Source: CBDATB01 sp965199745 (GTDB lineage: Bacteria > Bacteroidota > Bacteroidia > Cytophagales > Flammeovirgaceae). From it: DNA of 64,000 bases. Under the pieces are notes generated by a model, which had not been told where the DNA came from, did no database searches, and saw nothing but the letters and a program-made list of their open reading frames with translations. Where the stretch lies: NCBI GenBank assembly GCA_965199745.1, contig CBDATB010000013.1:248001-312000 (forward strand), in the 5' to 3' direction. Positions 1 to 8,997 of this stretch are shown piece by piece (position 1 is the stretch's first letter; each line of letters starts with the position of its first letter). Made by a program: the position numbers and the translations under genes.

Positions 1-10
1 AAGTATCCCT

Positions 11-1312
11 TTATTTCTTTTTAAGAAAGCTCGTAATAAGTTGGAATAGCTCTTCATATGCTGTAAGTGCTAAGGTTTCGGCACGGTCGTAAATATTATG
101 ATAATGTGCAATTCCTCCTAAAGTATAAATGAAGAAACTGGGCACACCGTTTTGGTGAAAAAAGCAATGATCGCTATTACAAACCTCTCCCCTAGTTTTT
201 ATCTGCTTGAGCAGCTGACGAGCTTGATTCAGCTCAAGTAATTCATTAAATTGTTGGGTATATATTTTTCCGTTGACAACTTGTATGCCATCATCGCCTG
301 TACCGACGAGATCTAGGTTTAGTAAGAATTTAATTTTTGACAACGGAAAAAGTGGTTTTTTCGTATAATATTTCGAGCCTAACAAGCCGATTTCTTCTGC
401 TCCGAATAAAATAAATACCATACTATAAGTAGGTTTTTCTATAAGCTGTGCATAGTGGCGTGCGAGGTCGAGTACCATAGCCACACCGCTGGCATTATCG
501 TTGGCACCCGGAAAATAAGTATGATGCCCCATTCTTCCCAAGTGGTCGTAATGGGCAGTAATACAAATAAATGTATCCTGTATCTCACCGGGAACAAACC
601 CGATAACATTTTGCGATTGGTAGCGGGGCTTGTATTGGCTTTCTATATGAAGATCTATTTTTCTTGCCTTTTGGGGTAGTGCTTGTTTTTTTAGAATAAT
701 ACTAGCTCTGGGCGATTGATAAGAAGAAACTGCATGAGGAGGCAGCATTTCTTTGAGTATTACTACCCCTTGTACAGGTACGTCGAGGTGGTATTTAAGC
801 TGCAAAATCGTTTGCTCTATTTTTTTTTGCGCCTCCTGAGCCTTATCTAGCCATTGGCTTGGGTCTATGAGTACAAAACCGTTTTTTATCTCAAGTAGCT
901 TTTTGTTTAGCTTCTCAACAGACAATAGCTCTTCGGCACTGATTCGGTGTAATTTAACTTTTCCTTTAAAAGAAGGAGAAGAAGGGCTAATGAGGTAATC
1001 TGCACCGGGTCGAAGGAATTTGTTGTTTATTTTTAATTGTAAGAATCCATTAAAACAATTTACCGGCAGTGAAAACCGCTGAAAGTAGCTATTTCCAAAT
1101 GGCTGTATGTCCCATTTTTCTAACTCTTTTTGAATATATGCTGCTGCCAAACTATCTCCCTTTTGGTAATATCCCCTGCCGTGCATTTCAGGGGCGCATA
1201 AGCTTTTGAGTACATTGCGAGCGTAATTTTTTGATTGTGCCCTAACCCGTTGGTGCGTATGTAAACTAATGATTATTAATATATTTAAATAGTAAGGAAA
1301 ATATTTTTGCAT
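11..1312 (-). CDS. M28 family zinc metallopeptidase, exported
   Basis: Likely secreted aminopeptidase of the M28 family, which uses two zinc ions. The 433-residue product starts with a hydrophobic export signal ending near RVRAQ. The catalytic half shows the M28 ligand set in order: HYDHLG, PGANDNASG, GAEEIGLLGS, NLDLVG, and a late histidine in AHYHNIYD. A PA-like insert probably lies between residues about 100 and 220. The start is the ATG at 1310-1312. It follows the oxidase subunit gene by 14 bp on the same strand, so they may be co-transcribed. Family assignment is firm; the substrate is unknown. Confidence 0.9.
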   Translation of the reverse strand: MQKYFPYYLNILIIISLHTHQRVRAQSKNYARNVLKSLCAPEMHGRGYYQKGDSLAAAYIQKELEKWDIQPFGNSYFQRFSLPVNCFNGFLQLKINNKFLRPGADYLISPSSPSFKGKVKLHRISAEELLSVEKLNKKLLEIKNGFVLIDPSQWLDKAQEAQKKIEQTILQLKYHLDVPVQGVVILKEMLPPHAVSSYQSPRASIILKKQALPQKARKIDLHIESQYKPRYQSQNVIGFVPGEIQDTFICITAHYDHLGRMGHHTYFPGANDNASGVAMVLDLARHYAQLIEKPTYSMVFILFGAEEIGLLGSKYYTKKPLFPLSKIKFLLNLDLVGTGDDGIQVVNGKIYTQQFNELLELNQARQLLKQIKTRGEVCNSDHCFFHQNGVPSFFIYTLGGIAHYHNIYDRAETLALTAYEELFQLITSFLKKK

Positions 1313-1326
1313 GAGTTATACTTTTT

Positions 1327-1932
1327 TCAACCAAAGGAAAAAATAAATATCAACAACAGTAGTACCCAAAGTACGTCTACGAAGTGCCAGTAAATACTCA
1401 GCATCCGTATTCTTAGTTTTTCATAAAGGTTAGTGATAAAAATTAACTTTTTAACCGGGTCTTTTATATGCCTATTTACACGATATAACTCAATGATTAG
1501 TGCAACCATACCACCCAAAACATGTAGGACGTGTAAGCCTGAAATTATATATAAATAACTACCTCTCGACCTAGGACCTGTCATAAGAATACCTGATTCA
1601 TGTAATTCTCTCCAACCGAGTGCTTGTGAAACTGAAAATACAACACCTAAAAGAAAAGTGAAAAATAAATATTGATAAAGTCTTTGCAATTTTTCCTGAC
1701 GGAAGTATCTTTCAGCTTGTTGTATCACAAAACTACTAAGCATGATTACGATGGTACTTACAATAAAAAATTTTGGAAAATGCGCAATACTTTCTGCTAT
1801 CTGTATTTTATTGACAATGAAAAAACTAAATACTAAAAAGAAAAAAAAGAAAAAAATACCGATAATACTTATACATAATAAGGTGAAGTGCGGGTGTTGC
1901 TGCTCTATTTTTTTTAAAAAACCCTTTGTCAT
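1327..1932 (-). CDS. Cytochrome c oxidase subunit III-like membrane protein
   Basis: A 201-residue protein with about five membrane segments. Two are diagnostic of the heme-copper oxidase subunit III family: GLHVLHVLGGMVAL and the C-terminal YWHFVDVLWVLLLLIFIF. It would sit in the cytoplasmic membrane beside the catalytic oxidase subunits, none of which lies in this window. The length suits the short five-helix subunit III form found in bacteria. The divergent neighbour (Nif3) starts 55 bp away, leaving a short shared upstream region. Family is clear; the partner oxidase cannot be told. Confidence 0.8.
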   Translation of the reverse strand: MTKGFLKKIEQQHPHFTLLCISIIGIFFFFFFLVFSFFIVNKIQIAESIAHFPKFFIVSTIVIMLSSFVIQQAERYFRQEKLQRLYQYLFFTFLLGVVFSVSQALGWRELHESGILMTGPRSRGSYLYIISGLHVLHVLGGMVALIIELYRVNRHIKDPVKKLIFITNLYEKLRIRMLSIYWHFVDVLWVLLLLIFIFSFG

Positions 1933-1987
1933 GTTTATATAAGCAATTGATACATACTATTCTGACTATAACTAACCGATAAATTAT

Positions 1988-3082
1988 ATGAAAGTTAAAG
2001 AAATTACTTGCTACCTAGAAGAAATTGCCCCTTTATCATACCAGGAATCTTATGACAACTGCGGGCTGATATGCGGTAGTTTTGAAACCGAAGTACAGGG
2101 TATCTTATGCACACTAGATGCTACCGAGCCAGTAGTTGCCGAAGCACTTGCCAAAGGATGTAATCTCATTATTGCACACCACCCTATTGTTTTCAAGGGT
2201 TTGAAGCAACTCAACGGAAAAAACTATGTAGAACGCACTGTTATTAAAGCTATTCAGGAAGATATTGCTATTTATGCCATTCATACCAACCTCGATAATG
2301 TATCTAACGGGGTGAACGCCAAAATATGTGATCGCCTACAGTTGCAAGATACAAAAATTCTTGCCACTAAAACAGGTTTTTTGCGTAAACTGACTACTTT
2401 TGTTCCTGTTGAAAACAAAGAAGCTGTATTACAAGCAATCAGTGAAGCTGGTGCCGGACAGATTGGAAATTACAGCCGTTGTAGCTTTCAACTGAAAGGA
2501 CAAGGTACTTTTCAACCCAGCAAAAAAGCCAAGCCCTACATAGGTGCTGCCAATCAGTTGGAAACCGTTGATGAAGTGCGTATTGAAGTAATTTTACCCG
2601 AACACCTGTCGGAACAGGTAATTGGTGCCATGAAAAAGGCACATCCTTACGAAGAGGTAGCATATTATTTGTATCCTTTGACTAACGAAAACCAAAGTTT
2701 AGGTGCGGGTATGATAGGAAATTTACCTCAAAGCATGCAGGCAAATGAACTGCTCGTATATTTGAAAAAGCAAATGAATCTGTCTTGTATACGTCATACG
2801 CATTTGCTCGAAAGAAAAATAAAAAAAGTGGCTGTGTGTGGCGGTACAGGAAGTTTTTTGTTAAGAAATGCTATTGCAAAGGGAGCAGATGTTTTTGTAA
2901 CGGCAGATTTCAAATACCATGAATTTTTTGATGCCGAAGATAAAATTATTATTGCAGATATCGGTCATTATGAGAGTGAGATTTTTACCAAAGAATTGCT
3001 CTTTGGCCTTCTCCGAAATCGTTTTCAAGCAATTAAACTATCGCTTTGCGAGGTGAATACAAACCCTGTTCAATATTTTTAA
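1988..3082 (+). CDS. Nif3-like dinuclear metal centre protein (YbgI/YqfO type)
   Basis: A 364-residue Nif3 family protein, usually a ring-forming hexamer with a dinuclear metal site. It has been linked to GTP cyclohydrolase I-like proteins, but its role is not settled. Metal ligands are visible: AHHPIVFKGLK near residue 64 and GHYESE near residue 325. The insert between them (about residues 130-230, ending KKAHPYEEVAYYLYPL) is the PII/CutA-like domain typical of the long YqfO form. The glutaredoxin fusion starts 18 bp downstream, suggesting one transcript. Confidence 0.9.
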   Translation: MKVKEITCYLEEIAPLSYQESYDNCGLICGSFETEVQGILCTLDATEPVVAEALAKGCNLIIAHHPIVFKGLKQLNGKNYVERTVIKAIQEDIAIYAIHTNLDNVSNGVNAKICDRLQLQDTKILATKTGFLRKLTTFVPVENKEAVLQAISEAGAGQIGNYSRCSFQLKGQGTFQPSKKAKPYIGAANQLETVDEVRIEVILPEHLSEQVIGAMKKAHPYEEVAYYLYPLTNENQSLGAGMIGNLPQSMQANELLVYLKKQMNLSCIRHTHLLERKIKKVAVCGGTGSFLLRNAIAKGADVFVTADFKYHEFFDAEDKIIIADIGHYESEIFTKELLFGLLRNRFQAIKLSLCEVNTNPVQYF

Positions 3083-3100
3083 CCATTTATACAAAAAATC

Positions 3101-4516
3101 ATGACAGAAATTACCATGTATGGAGCCGACTGGTGTCCTGATTGTGTGCGTGCCAAAAACTTTTTGCAAACCAAGCAAATCGATTTTAATTTTATTAATA
3201 TTGATTTGAATGAGGCAGCAACGAGACGCGTAGAAGCCATTAATAAAGGAAAAAGGGTCATTCCTACCTTTTATATTGGCGAAAGCCATTATACTAACCC
3301 CGACAATAACACCCTGGCAAAAGTGTTGGGTATTAATCAAGTGGGAAGAGTACTGCTCTTTGGTGCCGACTGGTGTCCTGACTGCCGACGGGCAAAAAAT
3401 TATCTCAACGACAATCACATCAACTATATGTTTATCGATGTGGACAAACACCAATGGGCTACCGATAAAGTTGAGCAGATTAATAAGGGCAAGCGCATTA
3501 TTCCCACAATTTTGATTGACGACGTGCCGTATACCAATCCTGATAATGCCCGTTTAAAATATTTATTGAAAATAGACGAAACAAAATCCCATCAAGTTTA
3601 CGACACTATTATTGTTGGCGGTGGAGCTGCCGGACTGACTACCTCTATTTATGCACAACGAGATAAATTTAATACACTCGTACTGGAAAAACGCAATATT
3701 GGCGGTAATGCCTACCTGACTGAAAGAATTGAAAACTATCCGGGTTTTAAGACTATCTCAGGACCAGACCTCATGGATAAAATGGCAGCACATGCTAAGG
3801 TTTATGGTGCCACTATTAAAGAGGGTACAACCGTAAAAAATATTGATAAAGCAAAAGGCATCTTTACAGTCAGCACCGACATGGGCAATTTCTTTGGCAA
3901 GAGCGTAGTCTTGGCGGTAGGTTCTACCTATCGCAAATTACATATTCCGGGAGAAGATAGCATGATTGGCTCGGGCGTACATTTTTGTGCCACTTGTGAT
4001 GGTGCTTTTTATCGCGATAAAGAGGTAGTGGTTATTGGGGGTGGCAATACTGCTTTGGAAGAAGGCATATTTTTGGCGGGGTTCTGCAAAAAAGTAAAAA
4101 TCGTCAATCATCAAATAACTTTTTCAGCTTCGGAAACCTATATAGAGAAACTGCCAACAATCGACAATATTGAAATATATATGAATAAAACATCTCTTGA
4201 GTTTTTATCTGACGATAAAGGCTTATTTAGTGCTTTAAAAATAAAAGATAACGAAACTGGTGAGCAGTCATTGATTGAATCCGATGGTGTCTTTGTATTC
4301 ATTGGTCTAATCCCTAACACTGATTTTATAAAAAATAATGTTGCATTAGACTCACACGGCTTCGTCGATACCAAGTCGGGTAATGTAAGCACCGATGTGC
4401 CCGGTATTTTTGCTGCTGGAGATTGTCGACGTGGGGCAATTGCACAAGTAGCTGCTGCCACCGGTGAGGGTGTGATGGCTAGCTATGCTATTCGGTCTTT
4501 TCTTAAAGACTCATGA
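3101..4516 (+). CDS. Glutaredoxin-glutaredoxin-thioredoxin reductase fusion
   Basis: A 471-residue fusion. Residues 1-78 and about 79-160 are two similar glutaredoxin-like domains, each with the unusual active site CPDC in a GADWCPDC context, an INKGKR(V/I)IPT stretch (the cis-Pro loop) and a YTNPDN tail. Residues about 167-471 form an NADPH/FAD thioredoxin reductase: FAD loop GGGAAGLTT, redox CATCDG, NADP loop GGGNTALEEG, and FAD-binding AAGDCR. By family knowledge electrons would pass from NADPH through FAD and CATC to a linked dithiol; that the N-terminal domains are the acceptor is my inference. The two N-terminal repeats look like an internal duplication. The next gene overlaps its stop codon. 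Confidence 0.88.
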   Translation: MTEITMYGADWCPDCVRAKNFLQTKQIDFNFINIDLNEAATRRVEAINKGKRVIPTFYIGESHYTNPDNNTLAKVLGINQVGRVLLFGADWCPDCRRAKNYLNDNHINYMFIDVDKHQWATDKVEQINKGKRIIPTILIDDVPYTNPDNARLKYLLKIDETKSHQVYDTIIVGGGAAGLTTSIYAQRDKFNTLVLEKRNIGGNAYLTERIENYPGFKTISGPDLMDKMAAHAKVYGATIKEGTTVKNIDKAKGIFTVSTDMGNFFGKSVVLAVGSTYRKLHIPGEDSMIGSGVHFCATCDGAFYRDKEVVVIGGGNTALEEGIFLAGFCKKVKIVNHQITFSASETYIEKLPTIDNIEIYMNKTSLEFLSDDKGLFSALKIKDNETGEQSLIESDGVFVFIGLIPNTDFIKNNVALDSHGFVDTKSGNVSTDVPGIFAAGDCRRGAIAQVAAATGEGVMASYAIRSFLKDS

Positions 4517-5619
4517 AGTACTTAAATTTTCCGGTTACGCTACAAGAAATACAGCGGCGTACAGAGAGTATTGACCCTATTAAGTATGCCAAAACCCGCA
4601 ACTTTTCCGACGGGGCTACTACGGCTTTGTCTCCCTATATTTCAAGAGGGGTGATTGCTACAAAGTATGTTTTCAATGCCGTGTTGAACCGAGGCTATAA
4701 TGCAGAAGCTATAGAAAAATTTGTCCAAGAATTAGCTTGGCGAGACTACTGGCAGCAGGTATGGCTAGCTAAGGGAGAGTACATTAATAGCGATATAAAA
4801 TCTCAGCAGCAAGGCGTAATACACTATCAGATGCCATCGGCTATTTTACGGGGGTGTACGAGCATTGAGGCAGTAGATGAGGCAATTGCTTTGTTTTACC
4901 AGACAGGTTATTTGCATAATCACATGCGCCTGTATATTGCAGCGTTGGCTTGTAATATATGCGGAAGCCACTGGAGGCTTCCCGCGCAATGGATGTATTA
5001 TCATTTATTGGATGCTGATTGGGCTAGTAATGCTTTGAGTTGGCAGTGGGTGGCGGGTAGCAATAGCAACAAAAAATACTATATGAATCAAGACAGTATT
5101 AACAAATATTTTTACACGACACAAAAAAATACCTTTCTCGATGTTGATTATGCAGCTTTTGCTACGATGCTTGTTCCGGCAGTGATGACAAATACGATTA
5201 TCCCTGAGTTAAAGACTCCATTACCTGCCCAACAAACCATAACCGTAAATACTGAGCTACCGACTTGCTTATATAATTTGTACAACCTTGACCCGCAATG
5301 GAAGCAAAATATATCTGCCAATAGAATACTACTGCTAGAACCCAGCCATTTTTTACATTATCCGGTTTCGGAAAAAACTATTGATTTTGTCATAAAGCTA
5401 TCTCGAAATATTGCTAATATTCGGGTATATGTTGGGGAGTTTGATGAACTTATTCATACCCATCGTTTGACTAAAATATATTATAAAGAACACCCCCTGA
5501 ACAAGCATTATCGAGGCATAGAAGAAAGTCGAGATTGGATGTTTGATGTTAAAGGATATTATCCTTCTTTTTTTAGTTTCTGGAGGCAATGTAAGAAAAT
5601 TTTAGGCTTGCGAAAGTGA
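4513..5619 (+). CDS. Photolyase/cryptochrome-like FAD-binding protein
   Basis: A 368-residue protein whose first 210 residues match the FAD-binding helical domain of photolyases and cryptochromes: RNFSDGATTALSPYIS, FVQELAWRDYWQ, HNHMRLYIAAL and WASNALSWQWVAGS. The usual N-terminal antenna-binding alpha/beta domain is absent, as FAD-binding residues begin almost at once. Residues about 265-368 form a separate alpha/beta-looking region, possibly the antenna-like domain in reversed order; that is a guess. It overlaps the preceding stop codon by 4 bp (ATGA), so translation is probably coupled to the redox fusion. DNA repair or light signalling is plausible but unproven. Confidence 0.75.
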   Translation: MKYLNFPVTLQEIQRRTESIDPIKYAKTRNFSDGATTALSPYISRGVIATKYVFNAVLNRGYNAEAIEKFVQELAWRDYWQQVWLAKGEYINSDIKSQQQGVIHYQMPSAILRGCTSIEAVDEAIALFYQTGYLHNHMRLYIAALACNICGSHWRLPAQWMYYHLLDADWASNALSWQWVAGSNSNKKYYMNQDSINKYFYTTQKNTFLDVDYAAFATMLVPAVMTNTIIPELKTPLPAQQTITVNTELPTCLYNLYNLDPQWKQNISANRILLLEPSHFLHYPVSEKTIDFVIKLSRNIANIRVYVGEFDELIHTHRLTKIYYKEHPLNKHYRGIEESRDWMFDVKGYYPSFFSFWRQCKKILGLRK

Positions 5620-5858
5620 GAAACCTATTTTTACCTGCATATTTCTACGCGTCCTTCTCTCTACTCTTGAGCTGTCAAACACAAAACCGCCTCTTGTGGT
5701 TCTTTGCACTTGAATGGGTACTCCTGCTTGACTTTTGATGAGTTTACCCACAAAATAATACTTCCATCTCGCAAATAGACCTCTACACGCTTTCGGGCTG
5801 CTTGCTGAGCTTTTATTTTTCATTTTATTTTGGGGAGCTAAGTAGTCTCACAAAAGAA
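5620..5858. other. Gap between convergent genes with a possible decayed small ORF
   Basis: A minus-strand reading frame at 5602-5823 would give 73 residues rich in Arg, Lys and Ser, overlapping the 3' end of the photolyase-like gene. A second minus-strand frame gives a protein-like stretch (AARKRVEVYLRDGSIILW) that ends in a stop codon, so a frameshifted remnant is possible. I recognise no family and no terminator. Confidence 0.2.
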
Positions 5859-7136
5859 CTATCGCACAACAGGAATAACACTTTGGAGACTTATATCGCC
5901 TAAGTCTGTATAGTCATACTGATATAAACCATCATCACCAATCATAATCAAGTTATTCTCAAGAGGGATTACATCAAAGGCATGTTGATCCGTAAAATGA
6001 TTTATCAGGTTTTGGTCAATGGCTAGCGGGTCGTATGCATCGAATATTTTCAGACCAAAGTACCCTTCGCAAAGAAATAGGGTATTTTGGTCGATACCTA
6101 GCCCGTGAGGGTTTTGCATAGGGTGAGATTCAAGCAATTGTGGATTAGTCAAGTCAGTAATATCCACAATATCTAACTGGTTAGTAAAACCATCGCAAGT
6201 ATTACCTGAACGCAAAGTAACGTAAGCGTAGTTACCAGATACCACTACCGGGTCGCAAGCCCTAGCATGTTGAAATGTTGATAGATAGACTGGTGAGTTG
6301 GGTGTCGAATTGTCAAAAATATGCATTCCATCTTGTGCTCCAATGAACAATTTGTCCTGATAGGGAAAAATAGTTTCAATGTCGCGACCAATCCCGATAA
6401 CATTAATATTGACAGGAGAAGAAATATCGCTAATATCAAAGACACTCATATTAGCAATATCAACTGTATAAAGATAATCGGTATAAATGGCAAAGCGGGC
6501 AAAAGAACCTCCCACCCCGGTTTGGCTCTGTGGGGCTGCTGCCTCGGCAGCGATTGCTGGCGAAGAAGTATTATCGAAAGAATTAGCAGCCCATAAGACA
6601 CCACCCGACCAGAATCCACTGCAATCATACGAATAAGTTTCAGTCGTTTTTATCTCTTCCCAATCTACAATAATAGTATTTTGTGCTTCATTATAATCGA
6701 ATGTAGCCTCGCAATAATTACGAAATACACCTTCTCTTCTGCTGAGCAGAGCAATATTATCTATGTTACTAATATCTATAGCCAACAAGTCGATATAGCT
6801 GTCGGCATAAAGTACATTATCTTTAACGGCTATATCAAAATTACCGGGTATGTTAATAAAAGATACGTTAATCGGTGCGGTTTTATCTTGATTATCAATA
6901 ATATGAACACCTTTACCAGGTTCGTTGATAAATAGGTAACTGCCGTATAGGTAAATTTTTCCTGTTTGCCTCAAAGAAGTAGCTGACCGTACGCCAAAAT
7001 CATTGCGAACATTGGTAGTAGTGCCGTAAACGGGTTCATAATAAACCGCCGTATGAGTACCCTCACAAGTGTCTTGGCAACTGCCCAACAACACTGCGAT
7101 AGTTAAACAGATAGGTAAAGATAATTTGCTTTTCAT
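5859..7136 (-). CDS. LVIVD-repeat surface lipoprotein
   Basis: A 425-residue protein with a lipoprotein signal (lipobox LGSC at residues about 17-20) followed by repeated beta-propeller-like blades of the LVIVD type. Examples are DISNIDNIALLS, VFDISDISSPVNI and IVDITDLTNPQLLES. The family is common in Bacteroidota as outer-surface or periplasmic proteins of unknown binding role. It is the last backbone gene before the accessory array and reads toward the photolyase-like gene, away from the array. Confidence 0.85.
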   Translation of the reverse strand: MKSKLSLPICLTIAVLLGSCQDTCEGTHTAVYYEPVYGTTTNVRNDFGVRSATSLRQTGKIYLYGSYLFINEPGKGVHIIDNQDKTAPINVSFINIPGNFDIAVKDNVLYADSYIDLLAIDISNIDNIALLSRREGVFRNYCEATFDYNEAQNTIIVDWEEIKTTETYSYDCSGFWSGGVLWAANSFDNTSSPAIAAEAAAPQSQTGVGGSFARFAIYTDYLYTVDIANMSVFDISDISSPVNINVIGIGRDIETIFPYQDKLFIGAQDGMHIFDNSTPNSPVYLSTFQHARACDPVVVSGNYAYVTLRSGNTCDGFTNQLDIVDITDLTNPQLLESHPMQNPHGLGIDQNTLFLCEGYFGLKIFDAYDPLAIDQNLINHFTDQHAFDVIPLENNLIMIGDDGLYQYDYTDLGDISLQSVIPVVR

Positions 7137-7274
7137 CAGGTCATTAAGTTTAAAATTTAATGTAAAGCGTTTGATTATTGCTCAAACGTGCTGTAAATTA
7201 ATGGTTTTCTCTTCAATATCTCACCATGTTTTCACAAAAAAAATACATTTCTAAAAGTAAAATATTATTCCGTC

Positions 7275-7343
7275 CACTTCTATGTAGCGTACATACTGGA
7301 AGTTTACTACTGTCTACATAGCTAATAATACCCTGTTGTTGCC
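7275..7343 (+). repeat. attC-like site N (left-most, partial)
   Basis: A perfect 8-bp inverted repeat CTATGTAG (7280-7287) and CTACATAG (7314-7321) is followed by the core GTTGCC at 7338. No clear left core (GGCAAC) is seen before the stem, so this site is eroded or only half recognised. The same GTTGCC core ends site B. Confidence 0.4.
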
Positions 7344-7680
7344 TTTTCAATAGATGAAAGAAAGCAAATAAGGGTAATGTAGTAGGCTGTTTGATTGCTG
7401 ATGATAACAGATAATTTTTCGTAAAAACATAAGTCCTCACACATTCATTACGTCACAGCTTTGCAACACATTTATTAGAACAAGGAATAATTTTAAGACA
7501 TATTCAAATATTGTTAGGACATAATAGTTCGAGGAGTACAGAAATATATACTTGAGTTTCGAGTCGAGAGATTGAAAAAATAAGAAACCCACTGGAAGAT
7601 TTTTATTGTAAGGATAACGCTACGATATATTTCGGAAAATGAAGTATTCAACTACTCAAGACAGAGTATAAGAAGAATAA
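7338..7680 (+). repeat. 343-bp direct repeat, copy 1
   Basis: Nearly identical to 10858-11200, offset exactly 3520 bp with no indels and only a handful of substitutions. It begins precisely at the GTTGCC core; the bases just upstream differ between the copies. It carries the recombinase fragment. Confidence 0.9.
7433..7642 (+). pseudogene. Tyrosine recombinase 3' fragment, copy 1
   Basis: Translation gives THSLRHSFATHLLEQGI, then ILLGHNSSRSTEIYT, a stop (TGA at 7553-7555) where the family has His, then VSSREIEKIRNPLEDFY. These are the second Arg box (HxLRHSFAT) and the LGH box of Xer/phage-type tyrosine recombinases, with the tyrosine in EIYT. The N-terminal two thirds are missing. It looks closer to XerD-like Bacteroidota recombinases than to IntI, though the sample is short. 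Copy 2 carries the same internal stop, so the lesion predates the duplication. Confidence 0.85.
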
Positions 7681-8006
7681 TAAATATAGTAAAATTAAAA
7701 AATAAAATATTGCATTTGCTGCTATATAAACAAGTTATGGGCAATTTGGCGTAAGTAACGGTAAGGTTGAAGTATAGTAAGCCACCGACAGAAAAAACGG
7801 AAAATACTGAATTAAAAGCTAAATTGATTGTAACGGAATTTTTAAAATATTCAGTGTGGTCAAAAACGGGGTGACCTCCCAAAGTCGAGTAACGAAAATC
7901 GACATCAAATATTATAGTAGTCGAGTGATATTATGAGTATCAGGCAGAAAATCGAAAAGAGTATGTCAAAAAATAAATTTTAAATTAATAAATTAAAAAA
8001 ATAATT
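7681..8006. other. AT-rich non-coding stretch
   Basis: No gene is supported here. A motif GTTATGGGCAA near 7732 resembles a core site, but no paired arms were found. The 3' part is very AT-rich and leads into the next gene. Confidence 0.4.
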
Positions 8007-8411
8007 ATGGAAAAGTTAATTTTAATATGTTTAGTTTTTTGTTTATCTATTAATTTATTGATAGCACAAACGAGGAATAATGAAACAACCTCTAAAGTTA
8101 TTTCATTAGAAAAACTTGATTTGCAACAAAAAACTTATCTTAATGATAACGGGTTTCCCTTTTCAAGCTATGATTTGAGCAACAATGAAATAAATCTTCA
8201 TTTGAAAGAATCTTTATATTTAAGAAAAAGTGCGAGGACATGGACTACAATAGGTTTAGTAGGTGCAGAGGCAACAACACTAATTGGAGTTGTAAGTGGG
8301 TTCGGAGTTCCATTATTACTTCTTGACTTAGGATTTACTGGCTCCTTTATTCATGGTTTAATAAAGGGAGATAAAGCAAGACAAAGGGTGCGGAATGCAT
8401 CTATTTGTTGA
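8007..8411 (+). CDS. Small exported or membrane protein, unknown function
   Basis: A 134-residue protein with a clear signal peptide (LILICLVFCLSINLLIAQ). A hydrophobic segment near residues 88-115 (GLVGAEATTLIGVVSGFGVPLLLLDLGF) is followed by a basic tail. No family is recognised. Its stop sits next to the possible early start of the antitoxin reading frame, so it may share the cassette and transcript with hicBA. Confidence 0.6.
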   Translation: MEKLILICLVFCLSINLLIAQTRNNETTSKVISLEKLDLQQKTYLNDNGFPFSSYDLSNNEINLHLKESLYLRKSARTWTTIGLVGAEATTLIGVVSGFGVPLLLLDLGFTGSFIHGLIKGDKARQRVRNASIC

Positions 8412-8486
8412 ATGATAAAAAATAATGCATTTACTATTGGTTTAATAAAAACTAAAGTATGTAACTTTAAAGGAAAAATTTTAATC

Positions 8487-8702
8487 ATGAAATTAACAGC
8501 ACTTATAGAAAAATCTGATGATGGTTGGTTTGTAGGGCAATTAGAAGAATTACCTGAAATTCTATCACAAGGAAAGACAATCTCAGAATTAAAAGCGAAT
8601 TTATTAGACGCACTAAATTTATTGTTAGATTCTAATCGTAAAAATGTAGAATTTGAGAATAAGGGTAAAGAGGTTATTAGAGAACAGTTAGAAGTTGGAT
8701 GA
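8487..8702 (+). CDS. hicB: HicB family antitoxin
   Basis: A 71-residue HicB-type protein: MKLTALIEKSDDGWFVGQLE, the EILSQGKTISELKANLLDAL region and a short charged tail. It would neutralise the HicA RNase and repress its own operon. The reading frame is open from 8412, but the HicB fold begins at the ATG at 8487, which has AAAGGA about 11 bases upstream, so I chose that start. It overlaps hicA by 4 bp (ATGA). In a cassette array such pairs can act as stabilisers. Confidence 0.85.
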   Translation: MKLTALIEKSDDGWFVGQLEELPEILSQGKTISELKANLLDALNLLLDSNRKNVEFENKGKEVIREQLEVG

Positions 8703-8887
8703 AAAGAAATGACTTTATCAAACACCTTAAAAAGTACAATTGTATTTTGATGAGAGAGGGAGGTAATCATTCTATTTTTAAGAATTTATCTAATCAAAAA
8801 CAATCGACAGTAGGGAGACACAGAGAATTGTCAAATTTATTGTGCAAGAAGATTTGTAAACAACTTGAAATACCTGAAATGAAATAA
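8699..8887 (+). CDS. hicA: HicA family mRNA-interferase toxin
   Basis: A 62-residue protein of the HicA double-stranded RNA-binding fold. It shows the N-terminal MKRNDFIKHLKKYNC, the glycine-histidine active-site segment REGGNHSIFKN, and the VGRHRELSN strand and helix. The catalytic histidine in GGNHS is intact. It is coupled to hicB through an ATGA overlap. Its stop lies four bases before attC-like site A, typical of cassette packing. Confidence 0.88.
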   Translation: MKRNDFIKHLKKYNCILMREGGNHSIFKNLSNQKQSTVGRHRELSNLLCKKICKQLEIPEMK

Positions 8888-8890
8888 AAA

Positions 8891-8945
8891 GCCCATAACA
8901 AAAGCTAAAACAACATTAAAACGCCGTTTAGCCAAACCGTTAGGC
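8891..8945 (+). repeat. attC-like site A (short, ATTAAAAC-loop type)
   Basis: Left core GCCCATAAC, inner arm GCTAAA (8904-8909), loop containing ATTAAAAC, inner arm TTTAGC (8927-8932), right core GTTAGGC (8939-8945). The right core is a perfect match to the GTTRRRY consensus. Confidence 0.75.
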
Positions 8946-8997
8946 ACAAGCAAGGACGAACACCGAGAATTTAGTAATTAAAACCAACTAATTCTAA

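Noticed and set aside
5602..5823. Minus-strand 73-codon ORF as a gene.
   Set aside because: Overlaps the 3' end of the photolyase-like gene, has no recognisable family or ribosome binding site, and another frame looks equally protein-like. Kept only as a possible remnant.
7715..7760. GTTATGGGCAA as a further attC core.
   Set aside because: No paired arms could be found around it.
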